64,000 bases of DNA, from positions 20,447 to 84,446 of the forward strand of contig CANFEY010000010.1 in the NCBI GenBank assembly GCA_947446025.1, read 5' to 3'. The notes under the pieces are model-generated. The model was given only the letters and a program-made list of their open reading frames with translations, was not told where the DNA came from and did not search any database. Source of the DNA: Bryobacterales bacterium. GTDB lineage: Bacteria > Acidobacteriota > Terriglobia > Bryobacterales > Bryobacteraceae. Numbering within the stretch: the first letter of the stretch is position 1; each line of letters begins with the position of its first letter. Position numbers and translations under genes: made by a program. This document shows, one piece after another, positions 46,344-55,244 of the stretch.

Positions 46344-48245
46344 ATGCCATCCCTTCGCATATTTTCGCTGGCGCTGCTGTGGACCGCGCCGCTGGTTTCC
46401 GCGCAGTGTATCGATTTTTCCAAGGACCCGGCGGGGTGCCAGCCTTCGACCTTTGATACTCCGATGGACAAAATGCCATCGGTGCGGGTCAACAAGCTGG
46501 GCGAGGTCGATCCCACGGCTTCGGAGGCCGACGCCCGCATCGGAGCGGCGCTGATTGAAGAGAGGCTGCACTTGTTCCGCAACATGCAGCACATCCACTG
46601 GGTGGTGACGGTGCCGTCGGTGAAGGACGTGACGACGGGCAAGTGGTCCGGCGGCGACATGGATGGCGAGGGCGATGGACGAGGGCTGGGAATCGCGGGC
46701 AACTGCATCTTCGTGGGGCATTCCAACGGACCCGGCGTGAAACACGCCATCAACATTTTCAAGATTCAGCCGGACCCGTTGCGGCAGGCTCCGGTGCAAG
46801 TAGGCGAGATTCCGGCGATGGTTCTGGGCAACCAGGGGTTCGATGATCGCGAGTTGAGGTCCATTGTTTATAAGAATGCGCAGGGGCAGGATCGCTACCT
46901 GATGGTGCGCAACGCGGGCACCAACACAGCGGGGCGCATGGAAACCTACAGCATCGACACGAGCACCTGCCTGCCGACGGCGAAGAGCGACGTAATCGAC
47001 TTCGGCGGGCAGTCGCACGAGTTCTTCCTCTGGCAGGATCCAAAGAATCCGAAGCGCCTGCTAGCCTACGTAACGAATTGGACGTCCGGTCTGCCGGACC
47101 CCGACCGGCCGGGGATGAAGACATCTGACTTGACGGTGCTCGCGCTGACGGACGAGGTTTCGGGCGAGCCTTTGCAGAAGCTGGTGACGCTGGCGGGTTT
47201 CAGTTTGGAAGAGGTGGGCGGGCCGCCGGTGAATGAGAAGGCGGATGCCACGGGGCTGTTTTCCGATGGGCGCTTCCTGGACTTCAGTGACAACAAGAAT
47301 CTGCTGGGCCGCAGTGGGAATTTTCAGAACAATGAACAGAACCGGCTACATTCGCTGTCCGTGCTGGATGACGGGGAGCGGGCTTACGTAGCGGGAACAA
47401 CGGCGGGGTTTTACGTGCTGGACACAGAAGCGCTGTCGGCGAAGACGAATGCGGATTTCGCCGCTGGGCGCGCGGGGTGCAACATGCGGTCGACCATTGC
47501 GTCGGACAACGGCGTGATCGATGCAGCGAAGCTGCCTGCGCTGGCGAACGACTGCATCCACATGGTGATCAATAACGATCCCGGGTTGAAGGCGTACTTG
47601 GCCTCGAATGCCTCGGCGCAGGCAAAGGCGCAGCGGTACCTGGTGCTGCTGACGCGTTCGCGGTTTGACGTGTATCCTCCGATCAACGCCACGCCCACGG
47701 GGACGCATAGCGCGATCTTTGTTCCCAATCGACCGGCGATGGTCAAGGGCAACACCAAGGGCCGGCCGGCGTATGTGTGGCTGAGCGATGAAAATGGCGG
47801 GTGCCCGCTGAACTACGCCCGGATGATGTCGGTGGAATCCGAGATCGTGCCCATCATGATCGGTGCATTTGCGATTCCGGACAACCAGTTGGAAGAGTGC
47901 CTGACGCAATCCATCACGGAGCCAAATGGGCAAAGGCGGCAGCAGGTGGCGCAGCAGAACCACAATCCGACGATATTCAAGAATCTGGTGTTCAACACCT
48001 GGTATGGGCACGGGCTGCGGGTCATCGACATCTCGGTTCCCACGAATCCGCGTGAGGTGGGGTACGCCCTGCCCTCGCCGCAGGGGATCGCGCGCACGTA
48101 TCCGGTGTTCAAGGATGGGCTGATCTATTGGGTGGACAACAACACGGGGCTGCACGTGGCGACGTACACGGGTCCGCGCGCGGATGAACTGCCGGGGCCG
48201 GGTTCGGGGACCTATGAGGGGAATGCGACTAGTCCACATAGGTAG
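46344..48245 (+). CDS. Secreted LVIVD/beta-propeller-like hypothetical protein
   Basis: A 633-residue exported protein (signal MPSLRIFSLALLWTAPLVSA). The body reads as a beta-propeller: NRLHSLSVLDDGERAYVAGT, AGFYVLDTEAL, and near the C-terminus GHGLRVIDISVPTNPREVGY, the LVIVD-type repeat motif. Cysteines are scattered (QCIDFSKDPAGCQ at the start), suggesting disulfides. Role unknown. First gene of a tightly packed plus-strand series; its 3' end overlaps the next gene by 32 bases. Confidence 0.75.
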   Translation: MPSLRIFSLALLWTAPLVSAQCIDFSKDPAGCQPSTFDTPMDKMPSVRVNKLGEVDPTASEADARIGAALIEERLHLFRNMQHIHWVVTVPSVKDVTTGKWSGGDMDGEGDGRGLGIAGNCIFVGHSNGPGVKHAINIFKIQPDPLRQAPVQVGEIPAMVLGNQGFDDRELRSIVYKNAQGQDRYLMVRNAGTNTAGRMETYSIDTSTCLPTAKSDVIDFGGQSHEFFLWQDPKNPKRLLAYVTNWTSGLPDPDRPGMKTSDLTVLALTDEVSGEPLQKLVTLAGFSLEEVGGPPVNEKADATGLFSDGRFLDFSDNKNLLGRSGNFQNNEQNRLHSLSVLDDGERAYVAGTTAGFYVLDTEALSAKTNADFAAGRAGCNMRSTIASDNGVIDAAKLPALANDCIHMVINNDPGLKAYLASNASAQAKAQRYLVLLTRSRFDVYPPINATPTGTHSAIFVPNRPAMVKGNTKGRPAYVWLSDENGGCPLNYARMMSVESEIVPIMIGAFAIPDNQLEECLTQSITEPNGQRRQQVAQQNHNPTIFKNLVFNTWYGHGLRVIDISVPTNPREVGYALPSPQGIARTYPVFKDGLIYWVDNNTGLHVATYTGPRADELPGPGSGTYEGNATSPHR

Positions 48246-49179
48246 CCTGTTGCTGATTCTGCTGCTGGCGGTATTCTCGACGCCGGGGTTTCAGGGGGAG
48301 GAGACTGCGTGGGTGTGCCCCATGCATCTCGACTATACGCGGGATGTGACGGGGCAGTGTCCCCGGTGCGGGATGGCGCTGGTAAAGGCTGCTCCGTTCG
48401 ATGTGCGCGACTATGATCTGGAGTTCCGTACGGTCCCGGCGGTGGTGCGCGCGGGGCAGGCGGCAACGCTGCGGTTCACGATCCGGCATCCGGGCACCGG
48501 TGAGGTGGTGAAGAAATTCGAGGTCGTGCATGAGAAGCAGTTTCACCTGTTCCTCATCAGCCAGGACATGGAGAGTTTCCAGCATATCCACCCGGAACAG
48601 CAGTCCGACGGCAGCTGGACAGTCTCCGCCACGCTCCCCAAGCCGGGGTATTACAAGGTGCTCTCGGACTTCATGCCCAGCGGCGGGTCGTCGCAGTTCC
48701 TCGCTAGGCCCCTAGTGACCGCGGGCTACTCGGGCAGCTTAACCGGGGCTAATTTGGTGTCTGACACCGATCTCTCCAAGACGGTTGATGGCCTCAGGGC
48801 AACCCTGGCCTACGATCCCGAGGTCTGCCTGGTAGGGCTCTACTGTCACCTCAATTTCACCCTCACCGAAGGCGACCGCCCGGTGCACGACCTGCAGACC
48901 TACCTGGGTGCGTTCGGGCACACGCTGATCATGAGTGAGGACATGGTCGATTACGTCCATTCGCACCCCCTGGACATTCTGGCGCAGCCGGACGACGACG
49001 GCGGCCCCCCGCAGTTCCTTATTCCACCGGGTGCGGACCTGGAAGCGATCCGCGGCGGGCCGAAGGTCACCTTTGAAGGACTGATGCCCAAGCCCGGACT
49101 CTACCGCGCGTGGACGCAGTTCCGCTGGCATGACAAGGTCCGCACCTTCGCGTTCACCTTTCAGGCGGTGGCGCAATGA
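48214..49179 (+). CDS. Exported protein with heavy-metal-binding domain
   Basis: A 321-residue protein (ATG 48214 or 48223) with a membrane/signal helix (IGSLLLILLLAVFSTPGFQG). The next ~30 residues are a heavy-metal-binding domain: WVCPMHLDYTRDVTGQCPRC then GMALV, as in copper-resistance and P-type ATPase-associated proteins. The rest comprises beta-sandwich segments rich in His (HEKQFHLFLISQDMESFQHI, HTLIMSEDMVDYVHSHPLDI) that could also bind metal. Its stop overlaps the next start (ATGA). Confidence 0.82.
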   Translation: MRGMRLVHIGSLLLILLLAVFSTPGFQGEETAWVCPMHLDYTRDVTGQCPRCGMALVKAAPFDVRDYDLEFRTVPAVVRAGQAATLRFTIRHPGTGEVVKKFEVVHEKQFHLFLISQDMESFQHIHPEQQSDGSWTVSATLPKPGYYKVLSDFMPSGGSSQFLARPLVTAGYSGSLTGANLVSDTDLSKTVDGLRATLAYDPEVCLVGLYCHLNFTLTEGDRPVHDLQTYLGAFGHTLIMSEDMVDYVHSHPLDILAQPDDDGGPPQFLIPPGADLEAIRGGPKVTFEGLMPKPGLYRAWTQFRWHDKVRTFAFTFQAVAQ

Positions 49180-50174
49180 AACGGGCATGGCTGCTATTGC
49201 TCTGTGCCGCGCCGTTGCTGCCGCATGAGACGCTGACCACCACGGTGCTGTTCGACCGCGAAATCGTGCGCATCCTCGACAGGCACTGCGTGATGTGCCA
49301 CGCCGCCGGAGGGCCGACGTTCCCCCTCGAAACCTTCGACCAGACGTGGCTCAAGAAGCGCGAGATCCACGCGGAGACCATCGCCCGCCACATGCCGCCC
49401 TGGCCCGCGGTGCCCGGCTACGGACAGTTCGCCAACGACAACAGCCTGACGCTGCGCGAATCGCAGTTCATCATTTCCTGGGTGGAAGGGTTGGGTCCGC
49501 GGAATTCGGGCACGGTCTTCCTGAACGTCACCGGACCCGACGCAGCCCGGCCCCCGGAGGTCCGCGCGCATGCGGACTTTGGGCACTGGCAACTCGGCGA
49601 GCCGGAGGCGAAATACAAGGTGACTCCGCTCATCGACTTGGGACTGAAGACGGCTCGACCGTTGCGCGCCATCGAGTACCTGCCCAGTGACCACCGCAAC
49701 ATCCGGTCGGCGACCTTCAAAGTCAAGGAAACCGGCCAGTGGATCGGCAGCTGGACCCCTTGGTACGGCTATATGAGCCTGCCGAATGGACGCGTGTTCG
49801 TGTTGCCGGCTGGGGCGCACATTGTCGCGGAGGTGCAGTACAAAGGGTCGCCGCCAGCAGACCAAGGCGAGATTGGACTGCACTTCGCCCAGGTACCGGC
49901 AACGGCACGGGCGATGGCGGGGGACCTGGTATTGCCAGCCAAACTCACCGCCGCGACCAGCGTCATAGCTTTGCGCGTCGAGCCAGCTACAGGGACCAAA
50001 TCGGTGGAGGTCTCCGCACGCAAACCCAACGGAGCCACAGAGATCCTGCTGTTCGCCAAGGAGTTTTCGCCGGAATGGCCCACTCCGTTCATCCTCAAGA
50101 CTCCCGTGGCGCTGCCCGCCGGAACGGAGCTGCGAGTGGCCGGAGCAGCGCGCGTAACCGTAAGCCGCTATTAA
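49176..50174 (+). CDS. Exported CxxCH protein, copper-monooxygenase-like
   Basis: A 332-residue protein with signal peptide MKRAWLLLLCAAPLLPHE. One heme-c site, HCVMCH (about residue 37), is followed by FPLETFDQTWLKKREIH and ARHMPPWPAVPGYGQFANDN, a layout shared with cytochrome-like domains fused to copper type II ascorbate-dependent monooxygenase folds. The C-terminal half has PAGAHIVAEVQYKGSPPADQ typical of that beta-sandwich. The HxH copper ligands are not clearly conserved, so enzymatic activity is unsure. Coupled to the previous gene. Confidence 0.78.
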   Translation: MKRAWLLLLCAAPLLPHETLTTTVLFDREIVRILDRHCVMCHAAGGPTFPLETFDQTWLKKREIHAETIARHMPPWPAVPGYGQFANDNSLTLRESQFIISWVEGLGPRNSGTVFLNVTGPDAARPPEVRAHADFGHWQLGEPEAKYKVTPLIDLGLKTARPLRAIEYLPSDHRNIRSATFKVKETGQWIGSWTPWYGYMSLPNGRVFVLPAGAHIVAEVQYKGSPPADQGEIGLHFAQVPATARAMAGDLVLPAKLTAATSVIALRVEPATGTKSVEVSARKPNGATEILLFAKEFSPEWPTPFILKTPVALPAGTELRVAGAARVTVSRY

Positions 50175-50176
50175 CC

Positions 50177-50205
50177 TTGACTCCTGTAGACCGATCCGTT
50201 ACGAT
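50177..50205 (+). promoter_or_regulatory. Sigma-70-like promoter giving a near-leaderless message
   Basis: TTGACT (50177-50182) and TACGAT (50200-50205) are exactly 17 bases apart. Transcription should start near 50212, only about six bases before ATG 50218, and no ribosome-binding site precedes that ATG, so the downstream gene is probably translated from a leaderless mRNA. Confidence 0.6.
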
Positions 50206-50217
50206 CCATTCAATTAC

Positions 50218-51006
50218 ATGCTTAAACTGCGCGTGTTGTCGCTAGTCCTGGCCGCGGCTTCCGCCTCCGCGCAAGTGCCCCGCACCGCCGATGGCCACCC
50301 AGACATTTCCGGCATCTGGCAGGCCATCGGGACAGCCAACTGGGATCTGGAAGATCACGGCCCCGAAGCCGGTCCTTTCTACCAACTGGGCGCGCTGGGT
50401 GCCATCCCGCCGGGGCGCGGCGTGGTGGAAGGCGGCACCATCCCCTACAAGCCCGAGGCGCTGGCCAAGCGTAACCAGAATCGTGCCAATCGCTGGAAAG
50501 ACGACCCCGAGCTGAAGTGCTACATGCCCGGCATCCCGCGCGCGGCCTACCTGCCGCAGCCGTTCCAAATTGTGCAAGGGACCAGTGTTGTGCTGATGGC
50601 GTACCAATTTGCCAGCGCCAACCGCGTGGTAAACATGGGAAAGCCGAAAGAGGCGGCGGTGGATACCTGGATGGGCACGGGCAACGGTCATTGGGAAGGC
50701 GATACGCTGGTGATCGAGAATACCGGCCTCAACGATCAATCCTGGCTGGACCGCTCCGGCAACTACCATAGCGACGCGTTGAAGGTGACGGAGCGCTATA
50801 CCCTCACGGACCGCGACCACATCCGCTACGAAGCAACGCAGGATGACCCGCAAGTGTTCACGCGTCCGTGGAAGATTGCGATGACGTTGTATCGGGATGT
50901 GGACCCGAATGCCACCATCGGCGAGTTCAAGTGCGTGGAGTACGCGGAGCGTGCGCTCTACAGCGACCTCAGCGGTCCCAACGCGCCACCGGAAACCAAG
51001 AAGTAG
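50218..51006 (+). CDS. Secreted GHPDxxGxW-type hypothetical protein (I)
   Basis: A 262-residue exported protein with signal MLKLRVLSLVLAAASASA, followed by the family opening RTADGHPDISGIWQA. The C-terminal domain reads GNGHWEGDTLVIENTGLN, LKVTERYTLTDRDHIRYEAT and PQVFTRPWKIAMTLYR. The family is large in soil bacteria but has no assigned function; the sequence suggests all-beta secreted proteins. It shares the GxWxGxTLV core with the next gene and with the 58306 and 59587 genes. Confidence 0.82.
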   Translation: MLKLRVLSLVLAAASASAQVPRTADGHPDISGIWQAIGTANWDLEDHGPEAGPFYQLGALGAIPPGRGVVEGGTIPYKPEALAKRNQNRANRWKDDPELKCYMPGIPRAAYLPQPFQIVQGTSVVLMAYQFASANRVVNMGKPKEAAVDTWMGTGNGHWEGDTLVIENTGLNDQSWLDRSGNYHSDALKVTERYTLTDRDHIRYEATQDDPQVFTRPWKIAMTLYRDVDPNATIGEFKCVEYAERALYSDLSGPNAPPETKK

Positions 51007-51014
51007 GAGACTCT

Positions 51015-52013
51015 ATGCGAATTCAATTCCTAGCCGTGATTTGTTTGGCCGGAGCCGGGATGGCGCATGCGCAACCGAAAGCACCGGCGAACTGGCAGCC
51101 TCCCAAGACCGCATGGGGCCATCCCGACTTGCAGGGCACCTACACCACCGATGACTTGCAGGGCGTGCCCACGGAACGTCCCGCGCAGTTCGGCACGCGG
51201 CGGTTCCTTACCGAAGAAGAGATCGCCGAGCGCGGTGCCAGCGTGAACCGCCAAAAGACCGCAATCGTCACCGGCGAACGTCCCAAGGAAGGTTTCTGGG
51301 CGCGTGTGACGGGCATCGAAGCGGAAGCCGTGCAGGCCAACTTTGTGGAGTACGCGCGCCGCGCTTCCACGTTGACGTCGCTCGTTTCGGACCCGCCCAA
51401 CGGCCGCATCCCCGCGGTCCTCGAATCCGCCCGCGCGCGCAGAACGGCGAACTACAACAACCTACGTCCACAGTCGTATCTGGACATGACGATCTATGAC
51501 CGCTGCATCACGCGCGGCGTTACGGCTGGATTTTTCCCGTCCATCTACGGCAATGGATCGCAATTCGTGCAGACGCCCGATACAGTAGCCATCCGCTACG
51601 AAATGGTGCATGAAACGCGCCTGATTCCGCTGGACAACCGCCCGCGCCGTAAGATCCGCACCTATATGGGCGAACCGCGCGGCCACTTTGAGGGCAATAC
51701 GCTGGTGGTGGAGACCACCAATTTCATCGGCGGCAAGCTCTCCATTAGCGGACCGCCGTACAGCGAAGACCTGGTGCTGACGGAGCGCTTCACGCGCGTT
51801 GCGCCGGACGTAATAGAATACTCGGTTACTGTGAACGATCCGAAGACGTACTCCGCGCCGTGGACCGCGACGTTCCCGCTGATCTCCGAGCCGGGCTACG
51901 AGGTCTACGAATACGCTTGCCACGAAGGCAACTATTCCATGCGCAACCGCCTGAGTGCGGCGCGCGCCGAGGAAGCGAAAGAAGAAGCAAAGGAAGCGGC
52001 GGCGAAGAAATGA
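51015..52013 (+). CDS. Secreted GHPDxxGxW-type hypothetical protein (II)
   Basis: A 332-residue paralog of the previous gene. ATG 51015 is four bases after AGGAGA. Signal peptide MRIQFLAVICLAGAGMAHA; family opening KTAWGHPDLQGTYTTDDL; core GEPRGHFEGNTLVVETTNF, LVLTERFTRVAPDVIEYSVT and PWTATFPLISEPGYEVYEYA. The C-terminus is a charged Ala/Glu/Lys helix. Its stop overlaps the VOC gene start (ATGA), so the two are coupled. Confidence 0.82.
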   Translation: MRIQFLAVICLAGAGMAHAQPKAPANWQPPKTAWGHPDLQGTYTTDDLQGVPTERPAQFGTRRFLTEEEIAERGASVNRQKTAIVTGERPKEGFWARVTGIEAEAVQANFVEYARRASTLTSLVSDPPNGRIPAVLESARARRTANYNNLRPQSYLDMTIYDRCITRGVTAGFFPSIYGNGSQFVQTPDTVAIRYEMVHETRLIPLDNRPRRKIRTYMGEPRGHFEGNTLVVETTNFIGGKLSISGPPYSEDLVLTERFTRVAPDVIEYSVTVNDPKTYSAPWTATFPLISEPGYEVYEYACHEGNYSMRNRLSAARAEEAKEEAKEAAAKK

Positions 52014-52984
52014 AAAAGCTACTCACTCTCATGCTGGCTGCCGTAGCGGCCACCGCGCAGACCAAGTCCCTGTCCCATGCGATCCACGCGGTTGACGACC
52101 TTGACACCACACTCGCGTTCTATAAGAATGTCTTCGGGTTGGCGGGCAATGCGCAGGATTTCGCGAACCCGGCGGTGCCGCTGCTGACCAACGCTCCCGG
52201 CGTGACGCTGCGGCTTTCCATGATGTCGCTGCCGGGGAACATGCGCTTTGAGCTGACCCACTTCAAGGGGGTGGAGCGCAAACCCGCGCAGGCGAAGTAC
52301 ACCGATCCAGGAGCCGCGAGCATCGTCTTTTACGTCCGCGACATCGACGGCGCGCTGGCTGGCGCGAAGAAGGCCAATGCGCCCATTGTCACCACCGGCG
52401 CTGCGCCCGTTGAAATCACCACAGCGAACGGCAAAGCCCGCTCTGTTATCCTGCGCGATCCGGACGGTTTCTTTGTCCAACTGGTGCAGGAAGACGCCCC
52501 AGCCGGCACCCCCGCCGGTATCGTGCATCGCGTGTCGCTTGCATACACCATGGAAAGCGCCGATGCGACACGCTCGTTTTACACCGGCAAACTCGGGATT
52601 GAGCTGACTGGTTCAGCGGTCTACTCAAGAGACGCGGCGATGCTACAGCTTTACGGCGCGCCCGCCAGAACCGAGTTTCGCAAGTTGACCGGCGTGATTC
52701 CCGGCCCGCCCGCCACAGTCGAGTTCACCGAATTCCGCGGAGTCCCGCGCACGAAACTGGTGATGCGCGTCCGCGACCCCGGCGCTCCAGCGCTGTGCAT
52801 CCAGGTGAACGAACTCGCTCCGGCCATCGCGCAGATGAAGGCGGCCGGCGTGCCCATCATCTCCGCCAAGGGCGAGATTGTGGACTTCGGGGGCGGCACG
52901 CACACCATCTTTGTCCAAGATCCCAACGGCATGAACCTCGAAATCTTTGAACGCAACGCGCCGGCAGGGGGCAAGGGCAAATGA
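52010..52984 (+). CDS. Secreted two-domain VOC (glyoxalase/dioxygenase-fold) protein
   Basis: A 324-residue protein with signal MKKLLTLMLAAVAATAQ and two VOC modules: SHAIHAVDDLDTTLAFYKNV with ARSVILRDPDGFFVQLVQE, then HRVSLAYTMESADATRSFYT with THTIFVQDPNGMNLEIFE. Metal-ligand His and Glu positions are retained in both halves. Exported VOC proteins are unusual elsewhere but recur here (63001-63792). Substrate unknown. Overlaps both neighbours by four bases. Confidence 0.86.
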   Translation: MKKLLTLMLAAVAATAQTKSLSHAIHAVDDLDTTLAFYKNVFGLAGNAQDFANPAVPLLTNAPGVTLRLSMMSLPGNMRFELTHFKGVERKPAQAKYTDPGAASIVFYVRDIDGALAGAKKANAPIVTTGAAPVEITTANGKARSVILRDPDGFFVQLVQEDAPAGTPAGIVHRVSLAYTMESADATRSFYTGKLGIELTGSAVYSRDAAMLQLYGAPARTEFRKLTGVIPGPPATVEFTEFRGVPRTKLVMRVRDPGAPALCIQVNELAPAIAQMKAAGVPIISAKGEIVDFGGGTHTIFVQDPNGMNLEIFERNAPAGGKGK

Positions 52985-53382
52985 AGCTGAAACTGACGCT
53001 ACTAGGATTGGGCTTGCTCGCCACCGCCGCCTCGGCCTGGGCACATCACGCCTTCGCGGCGGAGTTCGACGTCAACAAGCCGCTCGAATTGCGCGGCAAG
53101 GTCGTGAGGATGGAGTGGATTAATCCGCACATCTGGATCCACGTGGCGGTGCCAGACGCCAAGACAGGCAAAGTGAATGAGTGGATGATCGAAGGCGGCC
53201 CGCCCAACGGCCTGATCCGCCGCGGCTTCACCAAAGCTTCCCTGCCCGCTGGCACGGACATCGTCGTGGTCGGCTGGCAGGCCAAGGACGATTCCTTCCG
53301 CGCCAACGGCAGCAGCATCAAGCTCCCGGACGGCACGCGGCTGTTCCTGGCTTCCTCGAACGAAACCGACCCGGCGAAGTAA
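52981..53382 (+). CDS. DUF6152 secreted protein (I)
   Basis: A 133-residue exported protein: signal peptide ending SAWA, then the DUF6152 signature HHAFAAEFDVNKPLELRGKV and VRMEWINPHIWIHVAV, with the histidine pair right at the mature N-terminus (a possible copper-binding His brace or ATCUN-like site; inference). Ends NGSSIKLPDGTRLFLASS. Coupled by ATGA overlap to the VOC gene. Function of the family is unknown. Confidence 0.86.
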   Translation: MKLKLTLLGLGLLATAASAWAHHAFAAEFDVNKPLELRGKVVRMEWINPHIWIHVAVPDAKTGKVNEWMIEGGPPNGLIRRGFTKASLPAGTDIVVVGWQAKDDSFRANGSSIKLPDGTRLFLASSNETDPAK

Positions 53383-53895
53383 CTACTGAATCTTGGTGAA
53401 GGTTTCCGGCTCGTTGTTGGCTGGGGCCTTGCCCTTGGCTGCGGCCGCGCCGCCCGGAGCACCACCGGCCTTCGGTGCGCCGCCGCCCTTGCCTCCGCCG
53501 AAGCCGCCGCCGTTGCCCGCAGACACCATCTGCCGCAGCGCCGCGTAGCTTTTGCCGTCTGCCGCCATGGTCCACTCATCGTGCCACTGCATGCCCGTCG
53601 GCATGGTGGTTTCCACCACCAGCTTGTTGCCCACCATCTTGCCGGTGGCCTTGGAGTCTTTCCACACGCCTTCGGACATGGTGATCTCCTGCCCCTGGGT
53701 CGGATACTGGCGCAGGATCAGGAGACCGTTGGTGTTCTGCTCTTCCATGAACACGATGCCGTCCTTGAACGTCAACTTGCGGACCTGCCCGCCGTCTCCC
53801 TTCCAGGTGCCGTTAAACTTCGTGGGATCTTGCGCCATCAACAGGAACACGGAAACGCCCAGCGCAAGGGCCGTCATGAACAGTGTTTTTTTCAA
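53383..53895 (-). CDS. Secreted hypothetical protein with Gly/Ala-rich tail
   Basis: A 170-residue exported protein starting at TTG 53895, seven bases after AAGGAG, with signal MKKTLFMTALALGVSVFLLM. The mature part is beta-rich (KFNGTWKGDGGQVRKLTFKD, TGMQWHDEWTMAADGKSYAA) and lipocalin-like in character; the last 45 residues are low-complexity Gly/Ala/Lys/Pro. No firm family. Possibly co-transcribed with the MFS gene 25 bases upstream but has its own strong ribosome-binding site. Confidence 0.72.
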   Translation of the reverse strand: MKKTLFMTALALGVSVFLLMAQDPTKFNGTWKGDGGQVRKLTFKDGIVFMEEQNTNGLLILRQYPTQGQEITMSEGVWKDSKATGKMVGNKLVVETTMPTGMQWHDEWTMAADGKSYAALRQMVSAGNGGGFGGGKGGGAPKAGGAPGGAAAAKGKAPANNEPETFTKIQ

Positions 53896-53920
53896 AGTGT
53901 TTCTCCTTGCTAACGTTACT

Positions 53921-55243
53921 TCATGTGTTACGCGGGAGCAACCAGCGCATAGCCGCCATCACCAGCGCGGAAATCGCGGCCGGGACCGCAGCGGCCAGGA
54001 AGAGTTCCTGATTCTGCCAATGCAAGGCCAGCAGTTGACCGCCGACCACGGGTCCCACGATGGCCCCGATGCGGCCTACACCTAGTCCAGCGCCGACTCC
54101 TGTCGACCGGAGATCCGTGGGATAGAACGTTGCAGCCAAGGCGTTCACCCCGGATTGTCCGCCCACCACGCCGATCCCGGCAATGGCCACGGCGGTGTAG
54201 AGCAGAGAGAGAGATAGCCCGGGTTGGCCGATCCAAGCGATCGCCGCGGCACCACACGTAAATCCAACGGCTAACGCAGGGACGAACCCGGCCCGCCGGA
54301 TCACCCAGCTGAGCAGGAAGGCCCCCACGGTACCGGCCAGTTGCAGGGTCGCGCCCATCAGCACCGCGGTCTGCGCGGAATGCCCCGCGTCACGCACCAG
54401 CGTGGGCAGCCAGTTGGAAAGGAAGTAGAGGTTGAGCAGGTTCATGAAGTTGATGACCCACAGCCCCAGAGTGGTGAACGCCCGTCCCGCGCGGAACAGC
54501 TGGACGAAGGGCACTCCCTTGCCGGGTTCCCCCGCACCTAGCAACTCGGCATTGGCTTCAACTTTCAGCGCTGGATTCAAGCGCTGCACCCATTGCCTGG
54601 CCTGCTCCAAATTCCTGCGCCGAAGCGCGAGAAACGGCAGGGATTCAGGCAAGGCCACCCACATGGCTAGTGCCACGGCCAGAGGGATCGCGCCGCCAAA
54701 GTAGAATACTGACCGCCAGCCGAAGTTGGGGATCAGCCACGCGGCGACGAAGCCTCCAATGGCCGCGCCGGCAGAAAAGAAGTTCCCCACCACCATCATG
54801 ATCAGCACTCGCGACTTAAGGGGGCTGTATTCGCCCACCAGGGCCACAGCGTTCGGCATGATTCCGCCCAGTCCGATGCCGGCCAGGAAGCGGATGACCA
54901 GCAGTTGACCGGGTGTCTCCGCGCGCGCGGTGAGCAGCGTCGCCACGGCGAAGTACAGCGTCAGGCCGATCAGCACGGGCCGACGGCCGACCTTATCGGC
55001 GATCATGCTGAAGAGCAGGGATCCGATCAAGACGCCAAAGGGCGCGGCTCCGAACACGTTGCCAAGCGCGGCGGGAGAGATTTTCCATTCCTGGGTGACT
55101 GCCGGCGCGACATAGCCCATGGCCTGCACGTCGAACCCATCCAGCAGGAGGCACAGGCTGCACAGGATGAAAACGGTGATCTGCAGGCCGCCCACCCGGC
55201 TTTCGTCGATCAGCGTGTTTACGTGGATGCTTTGCGGCGGCAT
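53921..55243 (-). CDS. MFS transporter, aromatic acid:H+ symporter (AAHS) type
   Basis: A 440-residue protein with 12 predicted helices. Family features are LCLLLDGFDVQAMGYVAPAV with the helix-one acidic DGxD, the loop 2-3 motif ADKVGRRPVLI, and RFLAGIGLGGIMPNAVALVG. These are typical of AAHS transporters (PcaK, BenK, GenK), which import benzoate-like acids with protons. Being last in the gentisate-type operon supports import of a hydroxybenzoate. One base separates it from the upstream gene. Confidence 0.88.
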   Translation of the reverse strand: MPPQSIHVNTLIDESRVGGLQITVFILCSLCLLLDGFDVQAMGYVAPAVTQEWKISPAALGNVFGAAPFGVLIGSLLFSMIADKVGRRPVLIGLTLYFAVATLLTARAETPGQLLVIRFLAGIGLGGIMPNAVALVGEYSPLKSRVLIMMVVGNFFSAGAAIGGFVAAWLIPNFGWRSVFYFGGAIPLAVALAMWVALPESLPFLALRRRNLEQARQWVQRLNPALKVEANAELLGAGEPGKGVPFVQLFRAGRAFTTLGLWVINFMNLLNLYFLSNWLPTLVRDAGHSAQTAVLMGATLQLAGTVGAFLLSWVIRRAGFVPALAVGFTCGAAAIAWIGQPGLSLSLLYTAVAIAGIGVVGGQSGVNALAATFYPTDLRSTGVGAGLGVGRIGAIVGPVVGGQLLALHWQNQELFLAAAVPAAISALVMAAMRWLLPRNT

Positions 55244-55244
55244 C

